A stretch of DNA of 64,000 bases from JAXGXT01 sp040772665. GTDB taxonomy: Bacteria > Bacillota > Clostridia > Lachnospirales > Anaerotignaceae. How positions within the stretch are numbered: position 1 is the first letter of the stretch; each line of letters starts with the position of its first letter. The DNA lies in assembly GCA_040772665.1 (NCBI GenBank), contig JAXGXT010000001.1:124001-188000 (forward strand), written 5' to 3'. Below are positions 24,361-33,106 of the stretch, in pieces. Below the pieces are notes generated by a model. It was not told where the DNA came from. It made no database searches and saw only the letters and a program-made list of their open reading frames with translations. The position numbers and the translations under genes are program-made.

Positions 24361-27300
24361 TTATGCCTCAGCCTCGGCAACTTCATTTTCCTCAAATTGA
24401 CCTTCTGTAACAATATCAATATTTCTGTATCTTGTCATACCTGTTCCCGCAGGTATAAGCTTACCTATAATAACATTTTCCTTTAAGCCGATAAGCGGGT
24501 CAATTTTTCCTTTAATGGCTGCTTCCGTAAGAACTCTTGTTGTTTCCTGGAAAGATGCCGCAGAAAGGAAAGAATCTGTTGCAAGGGATGCCTTTGTAAT
24601 ACCAAGAAGAACCCTTGTGCCTTTTGCCGGCTCAAGACCCTCTTCTTCCATTTTTGCGTTTGTGTTTTCAAAAGCAAGCCAGTCCACAAGACTGCCCGGA
24701 AGGAAAGAAGTATCTCCGTTTTCTTCGATTTTAACTCTTTTAAGCATCTGACGAACAATAACCTCAATATGCTTGTCGTTAATTTCAACACCCTGCAAAC
24801 GGTAAACCCTTTGAACTTCCTGAATCATGTAGTCCTGAACACCTCTTAAGCCTTTAATCTTAAGAATGTCGTGAGGATTAACGCTACCCTCTGTTATTTC
24901 ATCTCCGGCTTCAATATAATCTCCGTCATAAACTTTAATTCTTGAACCGTAAGGAATAAGATAATCTTTAACTTCACCTGTTTCACGGCTTGTTACAATA
25001 ACCTCACGTTTTTTCTTTGTTTCGCTAAGCTTAACTTCACCTGCAAACTCTGAAATTATAGCAAGACCCTTTGGTTTTCTTGCCTCAAAAAGCTCCTCAA
25101 CACGAGGAAGACCCTGAGTAATGTCATCTCCCGCAATACCTCCCGTATGGAAAGTACGCATTGTAAGCTGTGTTCCAGGCTCACCAATTGACTGTGCCGC
25201 AATAATACCTACAGATTCACCAATTCTTACAGAACGTCCGCTTGCCATGTTTGCTCCGTAACACTTGGAACAAATGCCTATTGTAGAGCGGCATGTAAGA
25301 ACAGTTCTTATAAGAACGGATTTAATTCCCGCCTCTTCAACCTGTTCCGCCATGTCAGGGCTGATTTTAGTGTCTGCCGGAATAATAACTTCACCTGTTT
25401 TAGGATGTGTTACATCAAGAACACTCCAACGGCCTCTTATTCTGTCTTGAAGACTTTCAATAACTTCGTTTCCATCAAGGAATGCTGAAACCCAAAGTCC
25501 GGGAATTTCTTTTTCCTCATCTGCACAATCCCACTCACGAATAATAATGTCTTGAGAAACGTCAACAAGACGACGTGTAAGATAACCTGAATCGGCTGTT
25601 CTAAGGGCTGTGTCAGTAAGACCCTTTCTTGCTCCATGGGCAGAAATAAAATACTCAAGAACAGAAAGACCTTCACGGAAGTTTGCCTTAATAGGCAGCT
25701 CTATAATACCGCCTGAAGGGTTAGCCATAAGTCCACGCATACCTGCAAGCTGCTTAATCTGGCTGTTTGAACCACGGGCACCTGAATTTGCCATCATAAA
25801 TATATTGTTGTATTTTCCAAGACCTTTAAGAAGGTCAACAGTAATTTTGTCGTTGGCAAGGTTCCATGCGTCAATAACTTTGTTATGACGCTCTTCGTCT
25901 GTCATAAGTCCACGCTTAAACTTAATAGTTATTTTCTCAACAGTTTCTTCCGCCTCGGCAAGGTGAGAGCGTTTTGATGCAGGAATTTCCATATCTGATA
26001 CAGAAACCGTCAAAGCTCCCTTTGTGGAAAACTTAAAGCCAAGTGTTTTAATTTTGTCTAAAACTGCGGCAGTTTCTGTAGAACCGCATTTGTTTATACA
26101 ACGGTTAATAATCTTTCCTATTGCCTTTTTGTCAACAAGGAAATCAATTTCATATCTGAATTTTTCCTCATCATTGTTTCTGTCAACATATCCAAGATTT
26201 TGAGGAATAGCTTCATTAAAGATAATGCATCCAACTGTTGTTTCAACAATTCTGCTTTCCATAACTCCGTTAAACTCAAGAGTTCTTCTTACCTTTATTT
26301 TAGCATGAAGTGTTATTTCATGGTTATCATAAGCAAGCATAGCCTCAAGTTCGTCTTTAAATACTTTTCCTTCGCCTTTTTCTCCGCCTTTTATGAGTGT
26401 GAGATAATACATACCCAAAATCATGTCCTGAGAAGGCACTGTAACAGGTGCTCCGTCAGAAGGCTTAAGAAGATTGTTTGGTGAAAGAAGAAGGAAACGG
26501 CATTCCGCTTGTGCCTCTACACTAAGCGGCACGTGAATAGCCATCTGGTCACCGTCAAAGTCTGCGTTGTATGCTGTACAAACAAGGGGGTGAAGCTTAA
26601 TAGCCCTTCCCTCGACAAGCTTTGGCTCAAAGGCTTGAATTCCAAGTCTGTGAAGTGTAGGAGCACGGTTAAGCATAACAGGATGCTCTGTAATAACTTG
26701 TTCCAAAACATCCCAAACCTCAGTTTGAAGTCTTTCAACCATTCTCTTTGCACTTTTTATGTTATGCGCAAGGCCATCCTCCACAAGCTTTTTCATAACA
26801 AAAGGTTTGAAAAGCTCAATAGCCATTTCCTTTGGAAGTCCGCATTGGAAAATTTTAAGGTCAGGTCCTACAACAATAACCGAACGCCCCGAATAGTCAA
26901 CACGTTTTCCAAGAAGGTTCTGGCGGAAACGTCCTTGTTTTCCTTTAAGCATATCTGAAAGAGATTTTAATGCTCTGTTTCCAGGGCCTGTAACAGGTCT
27001 GCCTCTTCTGCCGTTATCAATAAGGGCATCCACAGCCTCTTGAAGCATTCTTTTTTCATTTCTTACAATAATATCAGGGGCACCAAGCTCAAGAAGCCTT
27101 TTAAGACGGTTGTTTCTGTTTATAACACGTCTGTAAAGATCATTTAAGTCACTTGTTGCAAACCTTCCTCCGTCAAGCTGCACCATAGGGCGAATGTCGG
27201 GAGGAATTACGGGAATTACATCAAGAATCATCCATTCAGGTCTGTTGTTGGAAGCCTTAAAACTTTCAAGCACTTCAAGCCTTTTAATAACTCTTATTCT

Positions 27301-27918
27301 TTTTTGACCTGTTGTTTCAGGAAGCTGTGTTTTAAGCTCCTCGCTTTCTTTGTCAAGGTCAATGTCTGTAAGAAGCCTTTTTACAGCCTCTGCACCCATA
27401 CCTACTTTAAAAGCATTCATCCCGTATTGTTCGCAGGCATCTCTGTATTCTTTTTCAGTAAGAAGCTGCTTATATTGAAGCCCTGTTTCCCCTGCTTCAA
27501 GAACAACATAACTTGCGAAATACAATATTTTTTCAAGCGCCCTTGGGCTCATAGAAAGTATAAGTCCCATTCTTGAAGGTATACCCTTAAAATACCAAAT
27601 ATGTGAAACGGGAGAAGCAAGCTCAATATGCCCCATTCTCTCACGTCTTACCTTGCTTTTTGTTACCTCAACACCGCATCTGTCACAAATAACGCCTTTG
27701 TATCTTATTCTTTTATACTTTCCGCAGTGACACTCCCAGTCCTTGCTTGGTCCGAAAATTCTTTCACAGAAAAGACCATCCCTTTCAGGCTTAAGAGTTC
27801 TGTAGTTAATGGTTTCAGGTTTTTTTACCTCTCCCTTTGACCACTCACGAATTTTTTCAGGAGATGCCAAGCCAATTTTAATCGAATCAAAAACTATTCC
27901 TTGTTCTTGAGCTGCCAT
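24361..27918 (-). CDS. rpoC: RNA polymerase subunit beta'
   Basis: An 1185-residue subunit of normal Firmicute length. The N-terminal zinc site uses Cys63, Cys65, Cys78 and Cys81. The catalytic magnesium loop NADFDGDQM is at 451-459. The second zinc cluster (CRSTIGICSKCYG) and the trigger-loop and bridge-helix region with RTADSGYLTRRL (about 770) are present. It begins 19 bp after rpoB, with GGGGAGGAGAGG upstream. A gene for an L7Ae-like protein, often found after rpoC in Firmicutes, is absent. Confidence 0.98.
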   Translation of the reverse strand: MAAQEQGIVFDSIKIGLASPEKIREWSKGEVKKPETINYRTLKPERDGLFCERIFGPSKDWECHCGKYKRIRYKGVICDRCGVEVTKSKVRRERMGHIELASPVSHIWYFKGIPSRMGLILSMSPRALEKILYFASYVVLEAGETGLQYKQLLTEKEYRDACEQYGMNAFKVGMGAEAVKRLLTDIDLDKESEELKTQLPETTGQKRIRVIKRLEVLESFKASNNRPEWMILDVIPVIPPDIRPMVQLDGGRFATSDLNDLYRRVINRNNRLKRLLELGAPDIIVRNEKRMLQEAVDALIDNGRRGRPVTGPGNRALKSLSDMLKGKQGRFRQNLLGKRVDYSGRSVIVVGPDLKIFQCGLPKEMAIELFKPFVMKKLVEDGLAHNIKSAKRMVERLQTEVWDVLEQVITEHPVMLNRAPTLHRLGIQAFEPKLVEGRAIKLHPLVCTAYNADFDGDQMAIHVPLSVEAQAECRFLLLSPNNLLKPSDGAPVTVPSQDMILGMYYLTLIKGGEKGEGKVFKDELEAMLAYDNHEITLHAKIKVRRTLEFNGVMESRIVETTVGCIIFNEAIPQNLGYVDRNNDEEKFRYEIDFLVDKKAIGKIINRCINKCGSTETAAVLDKIKTLGFKFSTKGALTVSVSDMEIPASKRSHLAEAEETVEKITIKFKRGLMTDEERHNKVIDAWNLANDKITVDLLKGLGKYNNIFMMANSGARGSNSQIKQLAGMRGLMANPSGGIIELPIKANFREGLSVLEYFISAHGARKGLTDTALRTADSGYLTRRLVDVSQDIIIREWDCADEEKEIPGLWVSAFLDGNEVIESLQDRIRGRWSVLDVTHPKTGEVIIPADTKISPDMAEQVEEAGIKSVLIRTVLTCRSTIGICSKCYGANMASGRSVRIGESVGIIAAQSIGEPGTQLTMRTFHTGGIAGDDITQGLPRVEELFEARKPKGLAIISEFAGEVKLSETKKKREVIVTSRETGEVKDYLIPYGSRIKVYDGDYIEAGDEITEGSVNPHDILKIKGLRGVQDYMIQEVQRVYRLQGVEINDKHIEVIVRQMLKRVKIEENGDTSFLPGSLVDWLAFENTNAKMEEEGLEPAKGTRVLLGITKASLATDSFLSAASFQETTRVLTEAAIKGKIDPLIGLKENVIIGKLIPAGTGMTRYRNIDIVTEGQFEENEVAEAEA

Positions 27919-27937
27919 ACTCTAACCTCTCCTCCCC

Positions 27938-30900
27938 TTAGTCCTCATCATCAAAAACTTCTTCTTCTACATCTTCCAAATCATATTCTGCCTCTTCTTC
28001 AATGTCGGTTTCTTCAAATTCTTCGTTTCCAAAAAGAAAATCAAGCTTTCTTTCAGGGCTTTCTTCATAACTTGCCCCATCTGCCGCTTTTTCGCCTTCA
28101 TCTTTTTCCAGCCCGTCAATTCTCACATCAAGATCATCAACGTCATCAACAGACTCCTTAATTTCAACCTCTGTTTGGTCTTCACGAAGAACACGTATGT
28201 CAAGCCCAAGGGATTGAAGCTCTTTAAGAAGAACTTTAAATGATTCGGGAACACCCGGTTCAGGAATGTTTTCACCCTTAACAATAGCCTCGTATGTCTT
28301 AACACGCCCAACAATATCGTCTGATTTAACAGTAAGAATTTCTTGAAGAGTGTATGCAGCGCCATAGGCCTCAAGAGCCCAAACCTCCATCTCTCCAAAT
28401 CTCTGACCGCCGAACTGAGCTTTTCCTCCAAGAGGCTGCTGTGTAACAAGTGAGTAAGGCCCTGTTGAACGTGCATGTATTTTATCGTCAACAAGGTGGT
28501 GAAGTTTCAAATAATGCATAAAACCAACTGTTACTCTGTTGTCAAAAGCCTCTCCCGTTCTTCCGTCACGAAGCTCAACCTTGCCGTCACGGCTAAGTTT
28601 TACTCCCTTCCACAAGTTTCTGTGGTTTCTGTTTTCATATAATTCGTCAAAAATATCTCCCTCGAGAAGTGGCTTCCACTTTTCACTAAATTCCTCCCAT
28701 GGAGTATTTACATAATCGTCAGCCATTTCAAGAGTGTCCATAATATCAATTTCGTCTGCACCGTCAAATACAGGTGTTGCAACCTTCCATCCAAGAACAT
28801 TTGCCGCAAGTGAAAGGTGAATTTCAAGCACCTGCCCTATGTTCATACGTGAAGGGATTCCAAGAGGGTTAAGAACAATGTCAAGCTGGCGGCCGTTTGG
28901 AAGAAAAGGCATATCCTCAACAGGAAGAACCCTTGAAACAACACCCTTGTTTCCGTGACGTCCTGCCATTTTATCTCCAACGGAGATTTTTCTCTTTTGA
29001 GCGATATAAACACGAACAAGCTGGTTTACACCGGGGCCTATGTCGTCACCGTTTTCTCTTGTGTAAATCTTAACATCAACAATAATTCCTGTTGCACCAT
29101 GAGGAACACGAAGTGATGTATCCCTTACTTCTCTTGCCTTTTCACCAAATATTGCACGAAGAAGCCTTTCCTCGGCTGTAAGCTCTGTTTCACCCTTTGG
29201 TGTAACCTTGCCGACTAAAATATCGTTAGGTCTAACCTCTGCCCCAATTCTTATAATTCCTCTTTCGTCAAGGTCACGAAGTGCATCGTCACCTACGTTT
29301 GGAATATCTCTTGTAATTTCTTCAGGGCCAAGCTTTGTATCTCTTGCCTCTGCCTCGTATTCATCAATATGAACGGAGGTGTAAGCGTCTTCTTGAACAA
29401 GCTTTTCGCTTAAAAGAACAGCATCCTCGTAGTTATAACCCTCCCATGTCATAAATCCTATAAGCGGGTTTTTACCAAGAGCAAGCTCTCCATGGCTTGT
29501 GGATGCACCGTCGGCAAGAATTTGCTCAGGCCTAACTCTTTCGCCGACACTTACAATAGGTCTTTGGTTAAGACATGTGCTTTGGTTACTTCTTTGATAT
29601 TTTATTAATTTATAAACATCCTTTTTGCCGTCATCTGTTTTAATGGCAATCTGGTCTGCCGAAACTCTTTCAACAATTCCCGCATTTTTTGCAATTACAC
29701 AAATTCCCGAGTCCTTAGCAGTTTTATATTCCATTCCTGTTCCCACAATAGGGCTGTCTGTAACAAGAAGGGGCACCGCCTGACGCTGCATGTTAGAACC
29801 CATAAGGGCACGGTTGGCATCATCATTTTCAAGGAAAGGAATAAGTGCTGTAGCAACGGAAACCATTTGTTTAGGGCTTACGTCCATAAGGTCGATTTGA
29901 TTTCTGTCCACTTCAATAATTTCTTCACGATAACGTCCCGAAACCTTTTTACGCACAAAATATCCTTCGTCAGTAAGAGGCTCGTTTGCCTGTGCAACCA
30001 TATAGCTTTCTTCTTCATCGGCAGTAACGTAAAGATATTCTTCTGTAACTCTTGGTTCATCTGTGCTTTTATCAATAATTCTGTATGGAGCTTCAATAAA
30101 TCCATATTCATTTATTCTTGCAAATGTAGCCAAAGAGTTTATAAGACCAATGTTAGGGCCTTCAGGTGTTTCTATAGGACACATTCTTCCGTAGTGAGAA
30201 TGGTGAACGTCACGAACTTCAAACCCTGCCCTCTCTCTTGAAAGTCCGCCTGGGCCAAGAGCCGAAAGACGTCTTTTGTGAGTAAGCTCTGAAAGAGGAT
30301 TGTTCTGGTCCATAAACTGGGAAAGCTGTGAACTTCCGAAAAACTCTTTGATTGCCGCTGTAACAGGCCTTATGTTAATAAGCGCCTGAGGGGTCACAAC
30401 ATCAAGGTCTTGAATTGTCATTCTTTCACGAACAACTCTTTCCATTCTTGAAAGTCCGATTCTGAACTGGTTTTGTAAAAGTTCACCAACAGAACGAATT
30501 CTTCTGTTTCCTAAATGGTCAATATCATCAATATTTCCGTATCCGTAATCAAGCTGAATAACATAATTAATTGAAGCCATAATATCTTGTATGGTGATGT
30601 GTTTAGGAATAAGAAGAGAAAGCCTTTCTTTAATTGCAAGCTTAATTTCCTCAGCTGTGTCAAATTCATCAAGAATGGCTTTAAGTGCAGGGAAATAAAC
30701 TTTTTCCTTAACCTTAACATCAGCACCGCTAAAGCCAAACTCTGAAATAAACGGCTCAATATCAACCGTTTGGTTTGTAAGAACTTTTAACACAGTGTCT
30801 TCATCTTCTTTTATAAGAACATATCCTGCACCTGTGTTTTGAATGTCGTCACAAATTTGTGCTGTAAGCTTGGTATCGGCTTCTGCAACAATTTCCCCTG

Positions 30901-31804
30901 TCATAGGGTCTACAACATTCTCGGCTAAAACCGCTCCTATAATACGGTTTCTAAGAGCAAGCTTTTTGTTAAATTTATATCTTCCAACCTTAGCAAGGTC
31001 ATATCTTTTAGGGTCAAAAAACATTCCCCTTAAAAGTGTTTCACTGCTTTCAACCGTAGGCGGCTCGCCTGGGCGAAGCTTTTTGTAAATTTCAACAAGA
31101 CCCTCTTCATAGGATTTTGAAGCGTCTTTTTCTATTGTTGCAACAATTTTAGGCTCCTCACCGAACATCTGCAAAATTTCATTGTCAGTGCCAAAGCCCA
31201 AAGCTCTTATAAGCACTGTAACAGGAACCTTTCTTGTGCGGTCAACACGAACATAGAAAATGTCATTGGAATCAGTTTCATATTCAAGCCAAGCCCCTCT
31301 GTTGGGGATAACAGTTGCAGTTAAAAGCTTTTTTCCCACCTTGTCAAATTCAGAAGCATAATAAATTCCAGGAGAACGCACAAGCTGGCTGACAATAACA
31401 CGTTCTGCGCCGTTAATAATAAAAGTGCCTGTGTCTGTCATAAGGGGAAAATCCCCCATAAAAAGCTCCTGCTCTTTTATTTCATCAAGTTCTTTGTTGT
31501 TAAGTCTTGCTTTAATTCTTAAAGATGCTGCATAATTCACATCTCTTTCTTTACACTCTTCTATAGAATATTTAGGCTCATTATCCAAAGAAAAGTCGGT
31601 AAACTCCAAAACCAGATTTCCGCTGAAATCAGTTATTGGTGAAATGTCCTCAAACGCCTCTCTAAGACCCTCCTCCAGAAACCACTTGTAGCTGTCTTTC
31701 TGAACCTCAATCAGATTTGGCATCTCAAGAACCTCATTAATTCTTGAGTAACTTTTTCTTACTCTGTCGCCGTATTGGGCAGAGTGGATACGGTTTTTTT
31801 CCAT
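27938..31804 (-). CDS. rpoB: RNA polymerase subunit beta
   Basis: A 1288-residue subunit. The rifampicin pocket SSQLSQFMDQNNPLSELTHKR is wild-type in form and is followed by the usual GPGGLSRERAGFEVRDVH. The C-terminus has GGKAQFGGQRFGEMEVWAL and then an acidic tail of about 60 residues rich in Glu/Asp, as in many Firmicutes. ATG at 31804 has GGAGTG seven bases upstream. Unlike the common arrangement, rplJ and rplL are not upstream: rpoB has its own promoter and a leader of about 360 nt. Confidence 0.98.
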   Translation of the reverse strand: MEKNRIHSAQYGDRVRKSYSRINEVLEMPNLIEVQKDSYKWFLEEGLREAFEDISPITDFSGNLVLEFTDFSLDNEPKYSIEECKERDVNYAASLRIKARLNNKELDEIKEQELFMGDFPLMTDTGTFIINGAERVIVSQLVRSPGIYYASEFDKVGKKLLTATVIPNRGAWLEYETDSNDIFYVRVDRTRKVPVTVLIRALGFGTDNEILQMFGEEPKIVATIEKDASKSYEEGLVEIYKKLRPGEPPTVESSETLLRGMFFDPKRYDLAKVGRYKFNKKLALRNRIIGAVLAENVVDPMTGEIVAEADTKLTAQICDDIQNTGAGYVLIKEDEDTVLKVLTNQTVDIEPFISEFGFSGADVKVKEKVYFPALKAILDEFDTAEEIKLAIKERLSLLIPKHITIQDIMASINYVIQLDYGYGNIDDIDHLGNRRIRSVGELLQNQFRIGLSRMERVVRERMTIQDLDVVTPQALINIRPVTAAIKEFFGSSQLSQFMDQNNPLSELTHKRRLSALGPGGLSRERAGFEVRDVHHSHYGRMCPIETPEGPNIGLINSLATFARINEYGFIEAPYRIIDKSTDEPRVTEEYLYVTADEEESYMVAQANEPLTDEGYFVRKKVSGRYREEIIEVDRNQIDLMDVSPKQMVSVATALIPFLENDDANRALMGSNMQRQAVPLLVTDSPIVGTGMEYKTAKDSGICVIAKNAGIVERVSADQIAIKTDDGKKDVYKLIKYQRSNQSTCLNQRPIVSVGERVRPEQILADGASTSHGELALGKNPLIGFMTWEGYNYEDAVLLSEKLVQEDAYTSVHIDEYEAEARDTKLGPEEITRDIPNVGDDALRDLDERGIIRIGAEVRPNDILVGKVTPKGETELTAEERLLRAIFGEKAREVRDTSLRVPHGATGIIVDVKIYTRENGDDIGPGVNQLVRVYIAQKRKISVGDKMAGRHGNKGVVSRVLPVEDMPFLPNGRQLDIVLNPLGIPSRMNIGQVLEIHLSLAANVLGWKVATPVFDGADEIDIMDTLEMADDYVNTPWEEFSEKWKPLLEGDIFDELYENRNHRNLWKGVKLSRDGKVELRDGRTGEAFDNRVTVGFMHYLKLHHLVDDKIHARSTGPYSLVTQQPLGGKAQFGGQRFGEMEVWALEAYGAAYTLQEILTVKSDDIVGRVKTYEAIVKGENIPEPGVPESFKVLLKELQSLGLDIRVLREDQTEVEIKESVDDVDDLDVRIDGLEKDEGEKAADGASYEESPERKLDFLFGNEEFEETDIEEEAEYDLEDVEEEVFDDED

Positions 31805-32009
31805 GGGCTCGTCACTCCTTGATTTATTTGTAAAGCAATAGGTTGGCTTAAACTGATATATCTTAACTGAAACTTTGCCTTAAACCCTAAGTGTAATTTT
31901 TAGAAATCCCCATAAACACGTTAAGACCTTTACCCTGACAGCCTTTGATCAGCAGCAGTGCAAAAGTCATAAAAACGAGATAAATTCTGGATTTTAAACA
32001 CTTTTCTTG

Positions 32010-32046
32010 TTCATAGTGCATATATTTGTAACATATATACTATGAA
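32010..32046. repeat. Inverted repeat in the rpoB leader
   Basis: TTCATAGT-gc-ATATAT pairs with ATATAT-ACTATGAA around a short spacer, 14 paired bases per arm with a small bulge. It could be an operator or an RNA hairpin. Confidence 0.75.
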
Positions 32047-32094
32047 AAATTCGTTAAACTTTACCACACTTGATATTCCTTTAAAAGAATTATG

Positions 32095-32123
32095 TTGTAA
32101 TGTTAAAATACATATGCTATAAT
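32095..32123 (+). promoter_or_regulatory. Plus-strand promoter facing rpoB
   Basis: TTGTAA, 17-bp spacer, TATAAT, pointing away from rpoB. Transcription would start near 32131. Confidence 0.65.
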
Positions 32124-32174
32124 ATCAATTGAGGGTGAAGTAGAAAGCTTTTACCCTATCGGGCACCTCACATA

Positions 32175-32203
32175 ATCATATCAAAACCAAACCTTGATGT
32201 CAA
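32175..32203 (-). promoter_or_regulatory. rpoBC promoter
   Basis: A perfect -35 TTGACA, 17-bp spacer and TATGAT on the minus strand; start near 32168. The -35 lies inside the terminator stem of the plus-strand small RNA. Confidence 0.8.
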
Positions 32204-32213
32204 GGCTTTTTTT
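32192..32213 (+). terminator. Terminator of the candidate small RNA
   Basis: CCTTGA-tg-TCAAGG followed by C and seven T, on the plus strand. Confidence 0.7.
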
Positions 32214-32328
32214 ATGCTCAAAAGCTCCCCTCCCCCGTAATTGTTCCCCTGAATAAAACAACATATACATAATTTTACAATTTAACTATATAATCATTTT
32301 AATTTATACTTTTCAACTAATCAAGCCA

Positions 32329-32357
32329 TTGTTTTCTCTTTATCTTTAATATATACT
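32329..32357 (+). promoter_or_regulatory. Promoter of the GCAxxG-family gene
   Basis: TTGTTT, 17-bp spacer, TATACT; ends 25 bp before the ATG, giving a very short leader that begins at the AAAGGAGGA ribosome binding site. Confidence 0.5.
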
Positions 32358-32381
32358 GTTTTCATAAAGGAGGAATAGAAA

Positions 32382-32894
32382 ATGACAGATCCCAAAAAAA
32401 TGCAGCAGCTCTATGAAACAGCCTTCAAAAATGAAGAAAATTACGGCGGATGTGCCCAATGCACACTTTCGGCCATAAACGACCACGTTATGCCTATAAG
32501 CGATGATATTTTCAAAGCTGCAACAGCCCTTGCAGGCGGCGGCGCCGCAAGCGGAAACCTTTGCGGTGCGGCAAGCGGTGCAATTTTAGCAATAAGCACT
32601 GCCATAGGCCGTGACTATGCAAGCTTTAAAACAGAAGAAGGAAATGATAACAAAAACAAAGCTACAGAACTTTCAAGAAAAGTTCTTGCCAAATTTGAGG
32701 ATGAATACGGCAGTTTTTTATGCGAAAACATCCAGGAGAATATTTTCGGGAAAAAATATAAAATGTATGTACCTGAAGAAAAAGCCAAATTCCTGGAAGC
32801 AGGCGGACACGGCGACGAAGGCTGTACTAAAGTCTGCGGAAAGGCCGCCCAGTGGATATACGAAGTTTTGGAAGAAGAAGGGTTAGTAAAGTAA
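32382..32894 (+). CDS. C_GCAxxG_C_C family protein
   Basis: A 170-residue protein of the redox-type family named for its cysteine pattern. Visible cysteines are the pair in GGCAQCT (about 24 and 27), the one in NLCGAASGA (the GCAxxG-like site, near residue 65), FLCENI (near 107) and the pair in GCTKVCGKAA (near 150). Family members are thought to bind a metal or cluster or to take part in thiol chemistry, but their function is not established. A single-gene unit with its own promoter and terminator, divergent from rpoB. Confidence 0.85.
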   Translation: MTDPKKMQQLYETAFKNEENYGGCAQCTLSAINDHVMPISDDIFKAATALAGGGAASGNLCGAASGAILAISTAIGRDYASFKTEEGNDNKNKATELSRKVLAKFEDEYGSFLCENIQENIFGKKYKMYVPEEKAKFLEAGGHGDEGCTKVCGKAAQWIYEVLEEEGLVK

Positions 32895-33017
32895 AGATAA
32901 ATCTTGAAAAACTATAATCCTAAAAAATATTGACCTTTAACTAAATCTATTGGATTTTTAAAAACCTTTAAACCTCATAAATTATGGTGTTAAGCATTAA
33001 CTTTTAACCACTAAATC

Positions 33018-33062
33018 AAAAAAGCCTGCCTTTTTCTATACTTTGAAAAAAGCAGGCTTTTT
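33018..33062. terminator. Bidirectional terminator between the GCAxxG gene and clpX
   Basis: AAAAAAGCCTGC pairs with GCAGGCTTTTT, and TTTTTC/GAAAAA extends the stem inward. T-runs flank it on both strands, serving both convergent genes. Confidence 0.85.
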
Positions 33063-33106
33063 GTATTTTATACTAATTAAATAACATTACCTATAAAAAT
33101 ATGTCT

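Larger units (their letters stand above)
31805..32174 (-). other. Long rpoB 5' leader
   Basis: About 360 nt of untranslated leader between the mapped rpoB promoter and start codon, with no convincing small gene. It contains a near-perfect inverted repeat at 32010-32046 and, at its 5' end, a hairpin that overlaps the 5' end of a candidate antisense RNA. A clear intrinsic terminator was not found in it. Confidence 0.6.
32131..32213 (+). ncRNA. Candidate small RNA antisense to the rpoB leader
   Basis: About 83 nt between a plus-strand promoter and an intrinsic terminator, with no reading frame. The 5' hairpin pairs 32132-32140 (AGGGTGAAG) with 32148-32157 (CTTTTACCCT), one bulge and a 7-nt loop. 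A single-stranded stretch follows with CACCTC (32164-32169), the complement of a GAGGTG-type ribosome binding site. The terminator stem closes it. The first 38 nt are antisense to the 5' end of the rpoB mRNA. I do not recognise a named RNA family. Confidence 0.5.

Noticed and set aside
26509..30241. Long antisense frames within rpoC and rpoB
   Set aside because: Shadow frames of conserved genes; their products are low-complexity and lack proper start signals.
32131..32213. SRP RNA, preQ1, c-di-GMP or fluoride riboswitch identity for the small RNA
   Set aside because: None of the conserved cores of these RNAs could be matched by eye.
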